64,000 nucleotides of DNA from Acanthococcus lagerstroemiae (GCA_031841125.1 CM063109.1:27561321-27625320); one strand, 5' to 3'; positions 46,169 through 56,867 are shown, numbered from the stretch's first letter. Numbers and translations: made by a program. Notes: a model not told the origin generated them from the letters alone.

Positions 46169-46414
46169 CTATAATACTGAGTTTATATTTGAAATCCTAA
46201 CCATGCGACCGACGCCTGGATGCATGTTTTGGTAGCCTTCCACCAATTTCCTATTTACATTTCGGTGCTCGTACCGAGAGCATATAATCATCGACACCGA
46301 ACCCGGTATCATGATGCACGTTATGTTATTAATTTCGCAACCAGGAAGGTAATAATCGAATTTTCGCAATTTCTGTTTTTCTGAATCAAAATATCGAGGC
46401 TTTGCCAATTTTTT
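46169..46414 (-). CDS. Orphan exon-like frame of unknown function
   Basis: A clean 81-codon frame after the acceptor CTCAG (46415-46419), beginning KKLAKPRYFDSEKQ and continuing DYYLPGCEINNITCIMIPG, SRYEHRNVNRKLVEGYQ, MHPGVGRMVRISNINSVL to a stop. I do not recognise the family. The composition is protein-like (no low complexity, balanced residues). A second, inverted copy is split across 40612-40677 and 41988-42085, where the acceptor has become CCCGG and a 2-bp insertion breaks the frame. It may be the last exon of a gene lying in the intron of array gene 4, or a piece of a duplicated retrocopy. Confidence 0.4.
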   Translation of the reverse strand, partial: KKLAKPRYFDSEKQKLRKFDYYLPGCEINNITCIMIPGSVSMIICSRYEHRNVNRKLVEGYQNMHPGVGRMVRISNINSVL

Positions 46415-46587
46415 CTGAGTTGAACGAAATACGAACCAAGTATACCACTTTTGGGTGTTAGGGAATACAAAGTGTAAATCCTGGAAAAAAGATTAGCATA
46501 GGAGAGAGAAAAGTGGAGAGAAGGCACCTACTAGTCGAGAGACTAAGGAATATATCATCATAAACTTATTAACACCGAGGCACTCAC

Positions 46588-46633
46588 CCATGCTTGAGGA
46601 GAGTATTTGACGATATGTTGCCGTTGACATCAT
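46588..46633 (-). CDS. First coding exon, probably of array gene 4
   Basis: ATG at 46633-46631, MMSTATYRQILSSSM plus G, donor GTGAGTG. The same tiny first exon precedes genes 1 to 3 (all contain a (T/S)(A/S)TxRQxLxSS(M/L) pattern and a phase-1 donor). The only compatible acceptor downstream on this strand is at 39771, 6.8 kb away, which makes the gene about 8.2 kb long. Confidence 0.75.
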
Positions 46634-48180
46634 CGTTGCTATTTCTATGTGATCGGATGAATAGTATACACATTATTCGAAAACAAAATACGAATTTGAA
46701 GCCCTCGCTGTCGAGCCACAATGCCTGCTGTAGGTTGTACGTGCACACACAATTGGTACCTAGTTGAACTATCGCGTTTATCGTCGGGAAATAATGACGA
46801 ATGTATATGTCGGCAAACTATGTTTAAAATTGTCGCGAAATGGTAAAAACGTTATCGCTAATCGCCAGTTCTTTTTTTTTATAGTTTTTTGCGCTTACCG
46901 AATGCTATCAGCATTTTTGGTCTTGTATGTACAGACACAATACAGCCAAGTCACTTTTGAAAACGTGTTGTCCACCTGACCTACGATCTTGCAATTTTAC
47001 TACTGGTAGTACTCTGCGGTTTTCTATTACGCCCTGATATGCTATCGGCGAATTTATGCAGACTCTTAGTTTACACGGATAGATTGGTCATCTTAGTTAT
47101 CTTGCTATTTAAAAAAGACTCCCTGTATGTAGTAGAGAATATTCAATACGTTTACAGAGCAGGAGCATCAAAATCTAGGGAGGAGGACAACTTCTGCCCA
47201 TGGCAAAAGCACTGATGTCCACGACTACGGACAAAATAGCTTCAAGAACTTCCTTTTCCATAAAATTTTTGAAAATTGTGCTATCACAAGCCGCAATTAC
47301 TGTGATCTAGAACCTGGATCGTGTTCAAGGATCAAAACTACCAGTATTCGATGATAGCGGCGCGTATGGCGATGCACGCATGCCAAATTGGCCCCAGGAA
47401 TAGGCCTGCGTCAGGATAGGGGGACTGTACCAGTATTTCCCATGTGTTGTGCTGAAAAATATATAAGGCACGTATCTTTGCATCAGTCAAAGATTGACTA
47501 CGACAATGAATTGAAAACCCTCTAGTAACAGAACTTCACAACATCCCTTCTGGAAATCTGAAGTAACTGACATCAAACTGAACTTCTTAACATAGGTATA
47601 CTTCCAGTTTTTCTGAATTATAATAATACCTTTGCAGGTTTTTCGGTATTTGCGAGAGGGAAAGGGAGTGAGACCCGGACCGGAGAAAGGGCATACAAAA
47701 CAACAAAAATGAGGATTTGTAGAAAAAGCGCGTGTATTAATTGACTGAAAGTTCAGTTTCGTTCTCCGTCAGCTGCTGCCATATTTATCGATAAAATCGG
47801 TCTACTATGTATTATGAACGTATCCTCATCAATACCAGTGTAGGAAGTTAGCGCAACAACACCAGGGATGCGGAGAAGCCGGAAGTTTTTGCAGTTTTAG
47901 GATGATTTTGAGAAGCCAGAAGTTGGAAGCTGAAAGTTTTTCAGCTTCAGTAAACCCCCTCTTACTACCTCGCATTCATCGTGTTAACACTTGGGCGGCT
48001 TCCCATTCGACTCAAGTTGATCGACACAATTTGCTTTTGATTCATCATAGTGTGGATGCAGCAATAAAGGAACGCTTGTTTAAGGCCATGGAGAAAGCTG
48101 AAGATATATTTTGATAAAACAACACCTAAAAAGGTGTGTCCACACTATTCCTTTTGTAGGGTGTGCCAATTAATTTTTCC
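46634..48180. other. Interval upstream of array gene 4
   Basis: No gene recognised. The promoter of array gene 4 should lie just above 46633. A stretch near 47860-47960 (GAGAAGCCGGAAGTT, GAGAAGCCAGAAGTT) is a short imperfect duplication. Confidence 0.4.
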
Positions 48181-48430
48181 TTCTTCTGTATTCCAGAGCG
48201 CTTTCGGCTGTTATGCCATCATCAGTGGAGTACCCTAAATGAGACTTGTCTCTTGTGGTCCTGTAGTTATAGTCGAGGGTAGTACCGTATGGTGAGCCTG
48301 TTTAGTCTTGCGTTCCTATTGGTTGTCTGTGAATATGCAGTCTGTCCAATCAGTGGTTATTGTTATTGGTTGTGTGCTCTGATTTGTTGTCTGTGGTTGT
48401 GCAGTCTGTTCAATCCGTTGGTGTTAAAAA
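48150..48430 (-). mobile_element. Penelope-like pLTR fragment with ribozyme
   Basis: Contains the hammerhead at 48188-48233 on the minus strand. GGTAGTACCGTAT just beyond it is shared with a second such fragment near 61605, so the two belong to one family. Confidence 0.65.
48188..48233 (-). ncRNA. Type I hammerhead ribozyme in a Penelope-like pLTR
   Basis: Minus strand, in order: stem I strand GTACTCCA, core CTGATGA, stem II GGC-loop-GCC, core GAAA, stem III GCGC, cleavage-site TC, stem I strand TGGAATAC. Stem I pairs over 8 positions with one mismatch. All invariant core nucleotides are present, and the very short self-complementary stem III is the form described for Penelope-like retroelement ribozymes. 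Self-cleavage would occur after the TC. The fold was read by eye, not computed. Confidence 0.8.
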
Positions 48431-48439
48431 AAAAAAAAA

Positions 48440-48850
48440 ATCTTGAGCAAAAAATTAGGACCACGCAAAACACAATGGAGCGTTCGATAATGAATATTAG
48501 GAAAAAGGATCGAATAAAAATTACAAAAATCAAAGATACAATAAAAAATAACATGGATGCGGTAAAAATAATTTAAAAAAAAATAGAAATGGGGAGGACA
48601 CGTTGCGCAGATAGGTGAAAATCGATGGACAAACAAACTCACTTTCTGGTTCAACACGGGAACTAGAAAGCGAGGTGGACAGAGGACCAGGTGGAGAGAT
48701 GATTTTAGAAAACTTCTGCATGAAAACTGGCAAAGAGTCGCCCAAGACCGGGCGGAATGGAAAAGGTTGGAGGAGGCGTTCCATGTTCTTAGCAATTATA
48801 CCGTGTACACATAGAGAAAATTTATTATAGAACTAAGACCATGCACCATG
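48440..48850 (+). mobile_element. LINE 3'-terminal fragment
   Basis: EQKIRTTQNTMERSIMNIRK, KDRIKITKIKD, then RRGGQRTRWRD-like and NWQRVAQDRAEWKRLEEAFH patterns recoverable across frameshifts, close to the C-terminus of the LINE type at 42120-42790. Preceded by a poly-A run at 48427. Confidence 0.8.
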
Positions 48851-49815
48851 TAAAATAAAAACTTTGATTATGTTATTAGTTGGAATAAGTTCTCACTTTG
48901 GAAGTTAGTTGTTGTATTTATTAGGTTGTTTTGTTTTGTTTTTGCCTTTATTATTTCTAGTTGTTCTTTTAATTTTCTTTTTCTTGTGTTGTTTTCTGTG
49001 TGTAGGATTTTGTACTTTTCTGTCAATTTGTCATTATTATGTCCCTGGTCATTGCAGTGTTTTCCAAACAGTGATTTGTCATCATTTAGCTTCTGTGATT
49101 TTTCGTATTCTTTAATTCTGGTTGTGAATTTTCTGCCTGTTTCTCCAATATAGGTCATGTCACAGTGTTCACAGTCCAGTCTGTATACTCCGCTGCTGTT
49201 GTTTCTGTCCTTTGCTTCTGTTTTGTCATTGCTTATTTGTTTGATCAGAGGTGGTCTGTTTTTGATTCCGAGTTTTATGTTGTATTAATTGAAGATTTTT
49301 CGTATTTTGTATGTATGTGTTCCTGTGAATGGTATTGCTCCTGCGTATTTGTCTGTTTTTGTGGTTATTGGTTCGGTGTCTGTGTTTTTTGGTTGTGTTA
49401 GTTTGTTAATTATTCTGTCTACTGTTTGTGGTTGGTATTTGTTGTTAATTGCTATTTGTTTAATTTTGTTAATTTCTGTTGTTCTGAGGTTGTTGTCATT
49501 TAGTATGTTGACTGCTCTGTGGCAGTAATTGCGTAGTGCTGCCATTTTGTGTTTTTGATGGTGAAATGAGTCTTTGGGTATTATTGCGTCAGTGTGGGTG
49601 GGTTTTCTGTAGATGCTGTACTGTATCTTGTTGTCTTTTATTTGTATTGTAAGGTCGAGGTAGTTGATGGTCTTATTGCCTTTTTCCATTGTGAACTTTA
49701 TGTTGTTGTTTATGCTATTTGTCTCTGTGAGGAATTGGTCTAGTTGTCTGTCTGTTCCTGTCCAGATGATCAATATGTCGTCTACATATCGTGTCCATAG
49801 CTTTATGTTTTTCAC
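48850..49815 (-). mobile_element. Penelope-like element, RT C-terminal part plus GIY-YIG endonuclease
   Basis: Minus strand from 49815: LWTRYVDDILIIWTGTD (YVDD catalytic box), INYLDLTI, YSIYRKPTHTDAIIPKDS, HHQKHKMAALRNYCHRAV, then YNIKLGIKN and RLDCEHCDMTYIGETGRKFT (GIY-YIG domain with CxxC before it), ending near 48868. One in-frame stop near 49282 separates the RT and endonuclease parts; otherwise the frame is continuous over about 315 codons, so the copy is young. It is truncated at its 5' side immediately before the catalytic box. Confidence 0.9.
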
Positions 49816-50125
49816 TCACACTCCAAAATGGACACTTAAGTCCACACTATGTCGAGTAGAGTTGATCGTTCAACTGACATGGTCAACATGTCAACGTGGG
49901 CGGTTCGTCACTGATAATTGACAATTCCTACGACTTCTTTGTCATGCGTCCACACTATTTTAATGTGGACGTGTGACGAACCATTCGACCAGGTCAGTCG
50001 AATCAAACGGAGTCGATCGACTCCATTTCCATTTGACATAATGTGGATGCACCATGGTGACAAAGAGGTTGAACGCATGGTCAGTGGTCAATCATACTAC
50101 TCCAATATAGATTGTTGTTGTTCAG

Positions 50126-51444
50126 TTAACGCTTATAGCAACTTCGTACCTCCGTCAAAGTCATTCCTTTTGTTTCTTTATAAAAGATGTGCGCGTACGT
50201 AGCTCCTACCCCGGCCACGATAGCATACATGAGAAAATTGAATCCGCTGCCTAGAAGTTTTTTAACTGGAAAATACAAACCGCTGGGAACGAAGGATGCT
50301 AACGTCATACAAACCACGTTTATACAATTGCCCCTAATTTTTAGTTTATGCGGAAACATTTCTGCTCGAAGGATATGCACAGTCGGGTTCACCGTTAACA
50401 TGCTCACCGCGTACAACAGCAGCATAAATGCGACCATTATATGCGGGAAACAGGGAATTTCTTTGATCTTATTTTCGTCGATGTGAAACAAAATGGCTAA
50501 GGCTAGTTGCAGCAAAGTTAGTGTGAGGAAGCCGAATGTTAGTAAAACGCGTCTTCCCATGATGTCCACCACAAAAGGTGAGATGGCTGCGCTGCCCAAC
50601 ATGGTGACTCCAATCAGGTTCATTACCACATCCGAGTTCACAGCATTCGCGTACGGCCGCATAATCACGGGACCATAGAGCATGAACGCCCATTGACCGC
50701 CGATGTTCATGATCGAGCTGATTGAGAAGAGAAACAAGCAGATGTGCAAATTGGACGGCAACATGATGAAGTGCAGAATTCCGATGCCCTCGGCCTTCTC
50801 CTCTTCGGCGTATGCCTGCAGTTCTTCAAATCGCGTTGAGATCTGCTGAGCATTCTCGCCGGCGTATAAGGTTGCTAAGACCTTCATCGCTTCTTCGGCC
50901 TTATCCTTCATTATCAGATGGTACGGAGATTCGAGCAACGTACAGTAGGACGCGATCCAAGTGACGACAGAAAACATGATCGGGACGGCGGCCAGCAGCC
51001 GGTAATTATCTAACAATCCGCAGGCGTACTGGATTTCGATTCCGAGCGAATTTATAAAAATCGACGTAGCCGCCGTGATCGCTCGGTTACGCGGAGAGGT
51101 GACTTCACCGACGAAAGTGCAACCTATGACGTCGAAAATGGCGATGCCGATCTCCTGGACAAAACCGGACAGCAGGATGGTTGCTATGGAAGTATCATTT
51201 AGCAAGATAATCCAGCCAATACCCTGAATCAGTACGGACGATAGAAGCAACCTGCGGCGGCCCATTTTCCCGACGAGGATACCGAATATGCTGACGAAAA
51301 TGAGTTCAGCCAGTGCCGCCGCCACCGCTATCAGCGTTAAATCGTAGTCTGTGATCGGTATTGGACAGTCAGGCACCAAGAGAAGGTTAGCTGCCGGTGC
51401 GTTCCAACCGGATCCCAATCCATAAAGAAAGGAAATGCCGATGA
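50126..51444 (-). CDS. MFS sugar-transporter-like protein, divergent array gene 5, main exon
   Basis: Begins after the acceptor TCCATATAG at 51445-51453 in the same phase as the array paralogues (V-IGISFLYGLGSGWNAP) and runs to the stop at 50126, about 439 residues. Sugar-porter-like marks: GKMGRRRLLLSS (loop 2-3 motif intact), GEVTSPRNRAI, LESPYHLIMKDKAEEA, DIMGRRVLLTFG in the central loop, RAEMFPHKLKIRG and ETKGMTLTEV at the end. It keeps more of the classical motifs than genes 1 to 4, yet it also lacks QQLSG (NIGGQWAFMLYG). No ATG exists in the exon, and the expected short first exon to the right was not found. Confidence 0.9.
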
Positions 51445-52470
51445 CTATATGGACAAAAAACAAGGAGGGTGTACTGTCTCACTAAATGGATCGATGTAGT
51501 TTGAAGTACTAAAGATTAATGCATGCATGCAGTGGCATAGTTAGCTTAAGGTCAAGCATGAGCCATATTGAAAAAAAAAAAAATCTATTCTGCACGTGGA
51601 TATGCCGAAGAACAGGAAGGAGATGTAAGCTTTCCTCTGCCCCCTAAAAAGAAAACAACTGTAGTTGGTAGATAGACGCGATCTGCATGTGCAGCAAATT
51701 TTGACCGTTTTTGGTGCCAGTCAACTATTTTTCACCCTGCCAGTTGATCCCAAATCCGTTGATCAATTCTTCCCTGAATCAGAAGAGATAGGCAGCAGAG
51801 TGATCTGATTATTCGGCTAAGCTAGTTACGCTATATTGAGAAATGTATTTGCAAAAAATCGGGAAGAGTTAGAATTTGGTGTGGAAGTATGGTTGACGTT
51901 CTCGATCAACATACTAAACGTCCTCAAGCATCCCGAGCGTGCTTCGGCCTCCAAAAATCGGCTGGCACCCGTCTGTAACGAAATTGAGATGCAAGAATTG
52001 CGTCCCAGTGTAAACGGAAGAGAGATGTCTATTGCATTCGGCTCAAACTTGACTTACATATTCGAGGTTCGTTCCGAATATTATAATGATCGATAACGTA
52101 TGAGATAATCTACTGTAAGTGAACCCTGCTCTTCCAAAAGGTGTTAAGTCGATTTTAAGGTGAGAACGCTATCTGTTAGAGAATTTGGTCCCTATGCTCA
52201 TAGTGATAACCAGAGTCAATGCACAATAACATTAAGAACAGTATGTGGCAAAGACCTAGTTTTTAACGTCAACTACTAGGGCGCGCCACAGTTATTTCCG
52301 TTTCCTGCAAAATAGTTTTTGGAAGAGCAGGCTTCAAGTAAACAGTGTAACGTGTTGCAGCATCATGCAAAACATCGAGTGCAGTTACCTTTACGAGTTC
52401 CTTCATTCGGTATCAGTTTGAATTCGCGATACGGAGTCGTAACAATAGTGAAACGATGTTCAGTGAGAAC
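51445..52470. other. Interval upstream of array gene 5
   Basis: The first exon of gene 5 should be here or further right, but no ATG plus phase-1 donor with the family pattern was recognised. Otherwise nothing. Confidence 0.4.
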
Positions 52471-52473
52471 GGA

Positions 52474-52873
52474 AAACTGTGTTTGTGCGGGGTGAGTTCA
52501 AATTTCGTTTTCACAAACCTTTGGAGGACGATGTGCAGCGATGGGCCTGCACAGATAAGAAGTGTAAAGCCTTCATCAAAAGGTCTCGTGACGGAGTAAT
52601 CATCGATGATTCGAAAGCAGATACCTACTTATAGTCAACCATGAGCCCGTTAGTGATGGAGAGACAACGAGTGAGTGGTGTCTAAAACCGAAAATTCTGG
52701 ATGACGTTTGCGAAATGCCGCCGAGTAAACTGATTTGTCGTGAGCTGGACGCAGCAGCACTGCAGGTTTTAACAGGTAAAGATCTGGCAAATCTTTGTAA
52801 AGATATAAATCGCTGCCACTTAGCTAAAACCCAATGTGTTCACTACAGATTTTTTCAGAAATTCAAAAATTAA
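52474..52873 (+). pseudogene. FLYWCH-type zinc-finger protein fragment, frameshifted
   Basis: First frame: GEFKFRFHKPLEDDVQRW, ACTDKKCKAFIKRSRDGV, ending at a stop at 52631-52633. The next frame resumes at 52634 with VNHEPVSDGE (HNHE-type end of the finger), then KILDDVCEMPPSKLICREL, a segment that follows the finger in many arthropod FLYWCH/MULE-related proteins, and stops at 52871-52873. W, two C and the NH of the finger are visible. The frameshift between the second C and the H makes this a relic or a sequencing error. Confidence 0.75.
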
Positions 52874-53589
52874 GGTTTAGGAAGAGAAATAGAGAAGTTG
52901 AAGAGATTTGATGAGAATAAACTCTCATGCAGTGTTGCCATTTCATCAGCATGAATAGTCGCCAAAATGACGTATCAAATAACCAGAAAATCGCTAAGAA
53001 TGTGAATTTCCAAAAAACAGCTTATTACTAACGGTCATCAGTTTAACATAACAGAAGGAAAACCAGAGATGTATTTTTCTGCGCTAAAATATTAGTACTA
53101 AAGAGAAAAATAACTAGAAATACAACAAAATGAATGAAAAAACGAGTGACAACCAGGTAATACAAGTAGCCTGCAATTTTCAATAACTAGTTTCATGACT
53201 TCAGTTCAGTCTTTACCCCAACTAAAACTGAGATTTAAAACCATTAGTGATAAAACAAAGAGAACAATGGTGTAATTTTTCATATAGTCGCCAACTTGCA
53301 ACTTTCTTGATTTATCGCTAAAAGTGTCGCTTGTCGCAATATTGTACTTCGATTCGCTAGATCTGGTGACAAAATCGCTAGAACGGCAACACTGCTCTCA
53401 TGTCTTGTGTGATGATAAGGTTATCAGTCTTACGAGAAATGGGAAATTTCTTATTTTTATTTCATATTCATTCTTGATTGGACAATTTTTGTTCGGAGTT
53501 GACATTTTCTGAAACGTTTTCACGTGAGTTCCGCCTGATTGAGTTCGGATTTTGAATATTTTGGTCGGGAAAATGTGTATATTGTGGAG

Positions 53590-53988
53590 TAGTGATGGAA
53601 AATGCTCGCGCATTTTCTTTTGGTGAGCATATTCTTAAAATGCTCGAGCATATGCTCAGCATGAGAATATGCTTAAAATGGCAGAGCCTTTTCTGTTGGC
53701 TGAGCATATGCTCAGCATTTTCAAACTTTATACTCGTTTTATCTATATAAATGAGAAAATGCTCGGAAAAATGCTCATTATTTCTATGCTTTCCCGAGCA
53801 TTTGCTCATTGAGCATATATTAATGAGAAAATGCTCGGGAAAATGCTCATTATTTCAATGCTTGGCTGATCACTTGCTCATTGAGCATATGCTCAAATTT
53901 TGGAGCATTTACTCAACGAGCATATGTTGAGAATATTCTCAAAATGCTCAGCATTTTAAAAATTAGCATATTCTCATTTCCATTACTA
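53590..53988. mobile_element. hAT-type MITE family C, copy 1 (399 bp)
   Basis: Starts TAGTGATGGAAAATGC and ends ATTTCCATTACTA. Perfect duplication TTGTGGAG at 53582-53589 and 53989-53996. The interior is built of GAGCATATGCTC, AAAATGCTC and GAGCATTT words, so the single strand can fold extensively. Confidence 0.93.
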
Positions 53989-54214
53989 TTGTGGAGCTTT
54001 TTGTTTGTGCTTGCTCAAAATATTTTTTGCGCCGAGTCGGTATTTCCGACCTATTTCCAACGTAGAAATGAATTCCACACATCTATTCTACATGTATTCT
54101 ACCCGAGCAGACGTCTTTATTTTACATGTAAAATGTGTAGAATATGTAGACTGCTTTTGATTGATTGTGTATTCTATTTAGTTTACATATTCTACTATTC
54201 TTCAAGAGTAGAAG

Positions 54215-54548
54215 TAGTGATGGAAAATGCTCAAGCATTTTCTTTTGGTGAGCATATTCTCAAAATGCTGAAGCATATGCTCAGCATTTTCAAAATTTAT
54301 ACTCTTTTTATCTGTATAAATGAGAAAATGATCAAAAAATGAGAAGATGCTCGGGGGACATGAGAAAATGCTTGGAAAAATGCTATGCTTTTCCGAGCAT
54401 TTGCTCATTGAGCATAAATGAGAAAATGCTCGGGAAAATGCTCATTATTTTAATGCTTGGCTGATCATTTGCTCATTGAGCATATGCTCAAATTTTGGAG
54501 CATTTACTCAACGAGCATATGCTGAGAATATTCTCATTTCCATCACTA
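54215..54548. mobile_element. hAT-type MITE family C, copy 2 (334 bp)
   Basis: Same ends (TAGTGATGGAAAATGC, ATTTCCATCACTA) with perfect duplication AGTAGAAG at 54207-54214 and 54549-54556. Shorter than copy 1 by internal deletions. Confidence 0.93.
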
Positions 54549-56245
54549 AGTAGAAGGCATATTTTACCTTTACTATTTAAAATATGTAGAATGAATTAAC
54601 TAATCAGAGAGCATTATATGTATTTTACGAGTACATGCATTTGAATCATTGTGAGTATTCTACATGTAAAACGTTGTATACTCTATGCTACACGTAGAAT
54701 CCCATAACTGCCCCACTGTTTCCTATGAAAGACGATGATGAGAAAATAAAATCGAGATCAATGGATTAAAGTTTTCCAAGAGTACCCAATATCACAATTC
54801 CCAAAGGTCTTCTTTAATATTAAAAAAGAAAATATGTACTTCTATCTAGTAACGTTGATACAGAGTCTATTATCTTAGAATTATGTAAACAATTCAAGTC
54901 AATGGTCACTGGCTCAAGCTTAGGTAATGGCTTTTGAGCTGCTAGTTGACTGAAGCTAATTTTCCGGTTCAGATGTGGCCTAATGCTGTTTGGCTTATGG
55001 CTTAATCTTTGATCTTTGAACATGAGTTGCCTTCAGTTCAGTCACAATTTATTACAAAGCTTGCAATTTCCCACCATTTTGATAACTGATAAAACTAATT
55101 GACACTGGCGGAACCAGGCGGTGTACACTGGCATATCTTTTCATTAAAAAAAAAAAAAAAAAAGAAGTATCATTTTTAGGGGGAAAGGGTAAACATTGTA
55201 AATTTTACAAATTTATATATTTGAAAAGTGGCACACTTGATCAAAACTTCTGATTCCGCCTACAAATTGGAATGGATGTACTGAATACTGATCTCCGAAA
55301 GTACTGATTGCGGTTCACGGTAAAAAATGTTGAAAACTAGCAAATTTTTATCAGTATTTATTTACAAATAATTTTTATTTGACTCTTGGCATTAGCTAAA
55401 TTGATAAGTTTAAGCCACAGAACCTAGCTTATGACTGACTTATGGGCTGAAAGCTGACTCCAGAATTCGCCTGGCTAGCTTTTGGCTTAATGAATGACGA
55501 CGAAAATTGTGACTCGATCTTTAGCTTTAACATTCCTGGCTGTTAGATCGAAGAAATAAGTAAACAAAGTGAGTGTAAATACGGACCCTAGTACCAAGAA
55601 GAATAACCAAAAGAAAAAGTGAGCGCAGCAGGTGTTTTGCTTGGCCAAAATCCTTTAAATTGTGTGCTATAGGATATTTACTTTGCAAAAATCCTTTAAA
55701 AAAAAAAAAAAAAAAAATTGAAAAAACATAAATTTTAAGTTTAGGGAGAAGGGAAAAATTCCTCGGAGAGGTAGATGGAGAGGTAGAGGAAGGGATCCCC
55801 GGGGTGATTTCTGTCCATTGAAGATGGTGAGATCAAAAAAATATCACGTATCGATGCCTTCCCCACAAGGCCTGTGCTAATGCTAATGTATGACAAAATG
55901 AAAGATTATTTTCAACCCTCTAGTTAGGGCATTTTGAGGGCCGTTACAAAAAAATGATATAGGACTTCCTTGAGTAGAATTCTATAAGAAACACTTTTAG
56001 TATTCGGCTACAGTTGATATTTCTAGTGCCCTAGGGAAAACTGATTTTGGTGGGATACTCAGTCTCCTGGGGGATGAAGGTCGCCCGGTATTTTCGGGCA
56101 TTCGTAGCATTTTGACCGGAAAAGATTCTGAATTTTCCCAAATTCATGGTTTTATTAGCCTTGACTGTACCCACTTTTTTGCGAAATATGAGACGGCTAG
56201 TGTTTCCAGGTTTGTTATGTTGCACCCATAAATAGTAGATTACTG
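54549..56245. other. Non-coding interval
   Basis: No gene seen. A-runs at 55145 and 55699, and repeated TACATGTAAAA/TTTTACATGTA words before and after the MITE at 54215. Confidence 0.4.
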
Positions 56246-56357
56246 TACGAGAGGGTGAAGTGAGTTTTTGACAACGAGTGCAAAAATTAGCGGAACGAAC
56301 CGAAGGCCAGTAGAGCAATCGTACGACTATATCAATGGGAACGTGCACCCTCTTGTA
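56246..56357. mobile_element. Short MITE, copy 2 (relative at 13913-14033)
   Basis: Starts TACGAGAGGGTGAAG and ends GCACCCTCTTGTA, an inverted pair. Shares the interior with 13913-14033. Confidence 0.65.
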
Positions 56358-56867
56358 AATTATTTTCTACATACCTCGCATTAACGCAAAAGTAAAGCAA
56401 CTAGTGTTCGGGACAGTGCAGTTTGGAGGCAAATCCAATTTTTCTTAAAAATGCGAATTTGGTGTCAGAGAAACTAATTTCATACTGCATCGAATAAAAC
56501 ACTGTATTTAATGCGGTTTTCAATTTTTTTATTTTTTTATTTAAATATTTTATTAATTAATTCCAATTTTGTCAGTAATACCTCTGATGTGAAACTTTCT
56601 TTTCTCTCTGTAGCTAAATTAGCTAATTTGGATTTGCCTCCAAATTGCACTGACCCGACGAAATACTGCCATCATTACATATTATTCATTTCCCATCAAT
56701 AAATTCAAAAAATTTACAATACTTATGCAAAAATTATAAAAAATAATTGACGGCTAGTAGTATACGACTGTTAGGAGACAACAAACTGTTCCTGTTACAT
56801 CAGCTCTTCCTTAGGAAAAAAGCTACTTGACTTGCTGCGCCATCTTTACCACACGCCATGAAGCACA

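Larger units (their letters stand above)
39771..46587 (-). other. 6.8-kb intron of array gene 4, packed with transposons
   Basis: Between the phase-1 donor at 46587 and the acceptor at 39771 lie a pogo-type MITE, a hAT element with nested insertions, three LINE fragments, a 38-bp tandem array, a 289-bp tandem repeat, a Penelope-like N-terminal fragment with a nested MITE, and an orphan exon-like frame at 46169-46414. The intron call depends on exon 1 at 46588-46633 belonging to exon 2 at 38437-39770. Confidence 0.65.

Noticed and set aside
51445..51463. Start of array gene 5 at 51463
   Set aside because: The codon there is TTG, not ATG, and the stretch is the pyrimidine tract of a splice acceptor.
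52440..52500. ATG at 52456 as the start of the FLYWCH protein
   Set aside because: That ATG is in a different frame from the finger; the finger frame has a TGA just upstream, so no intact start is available.
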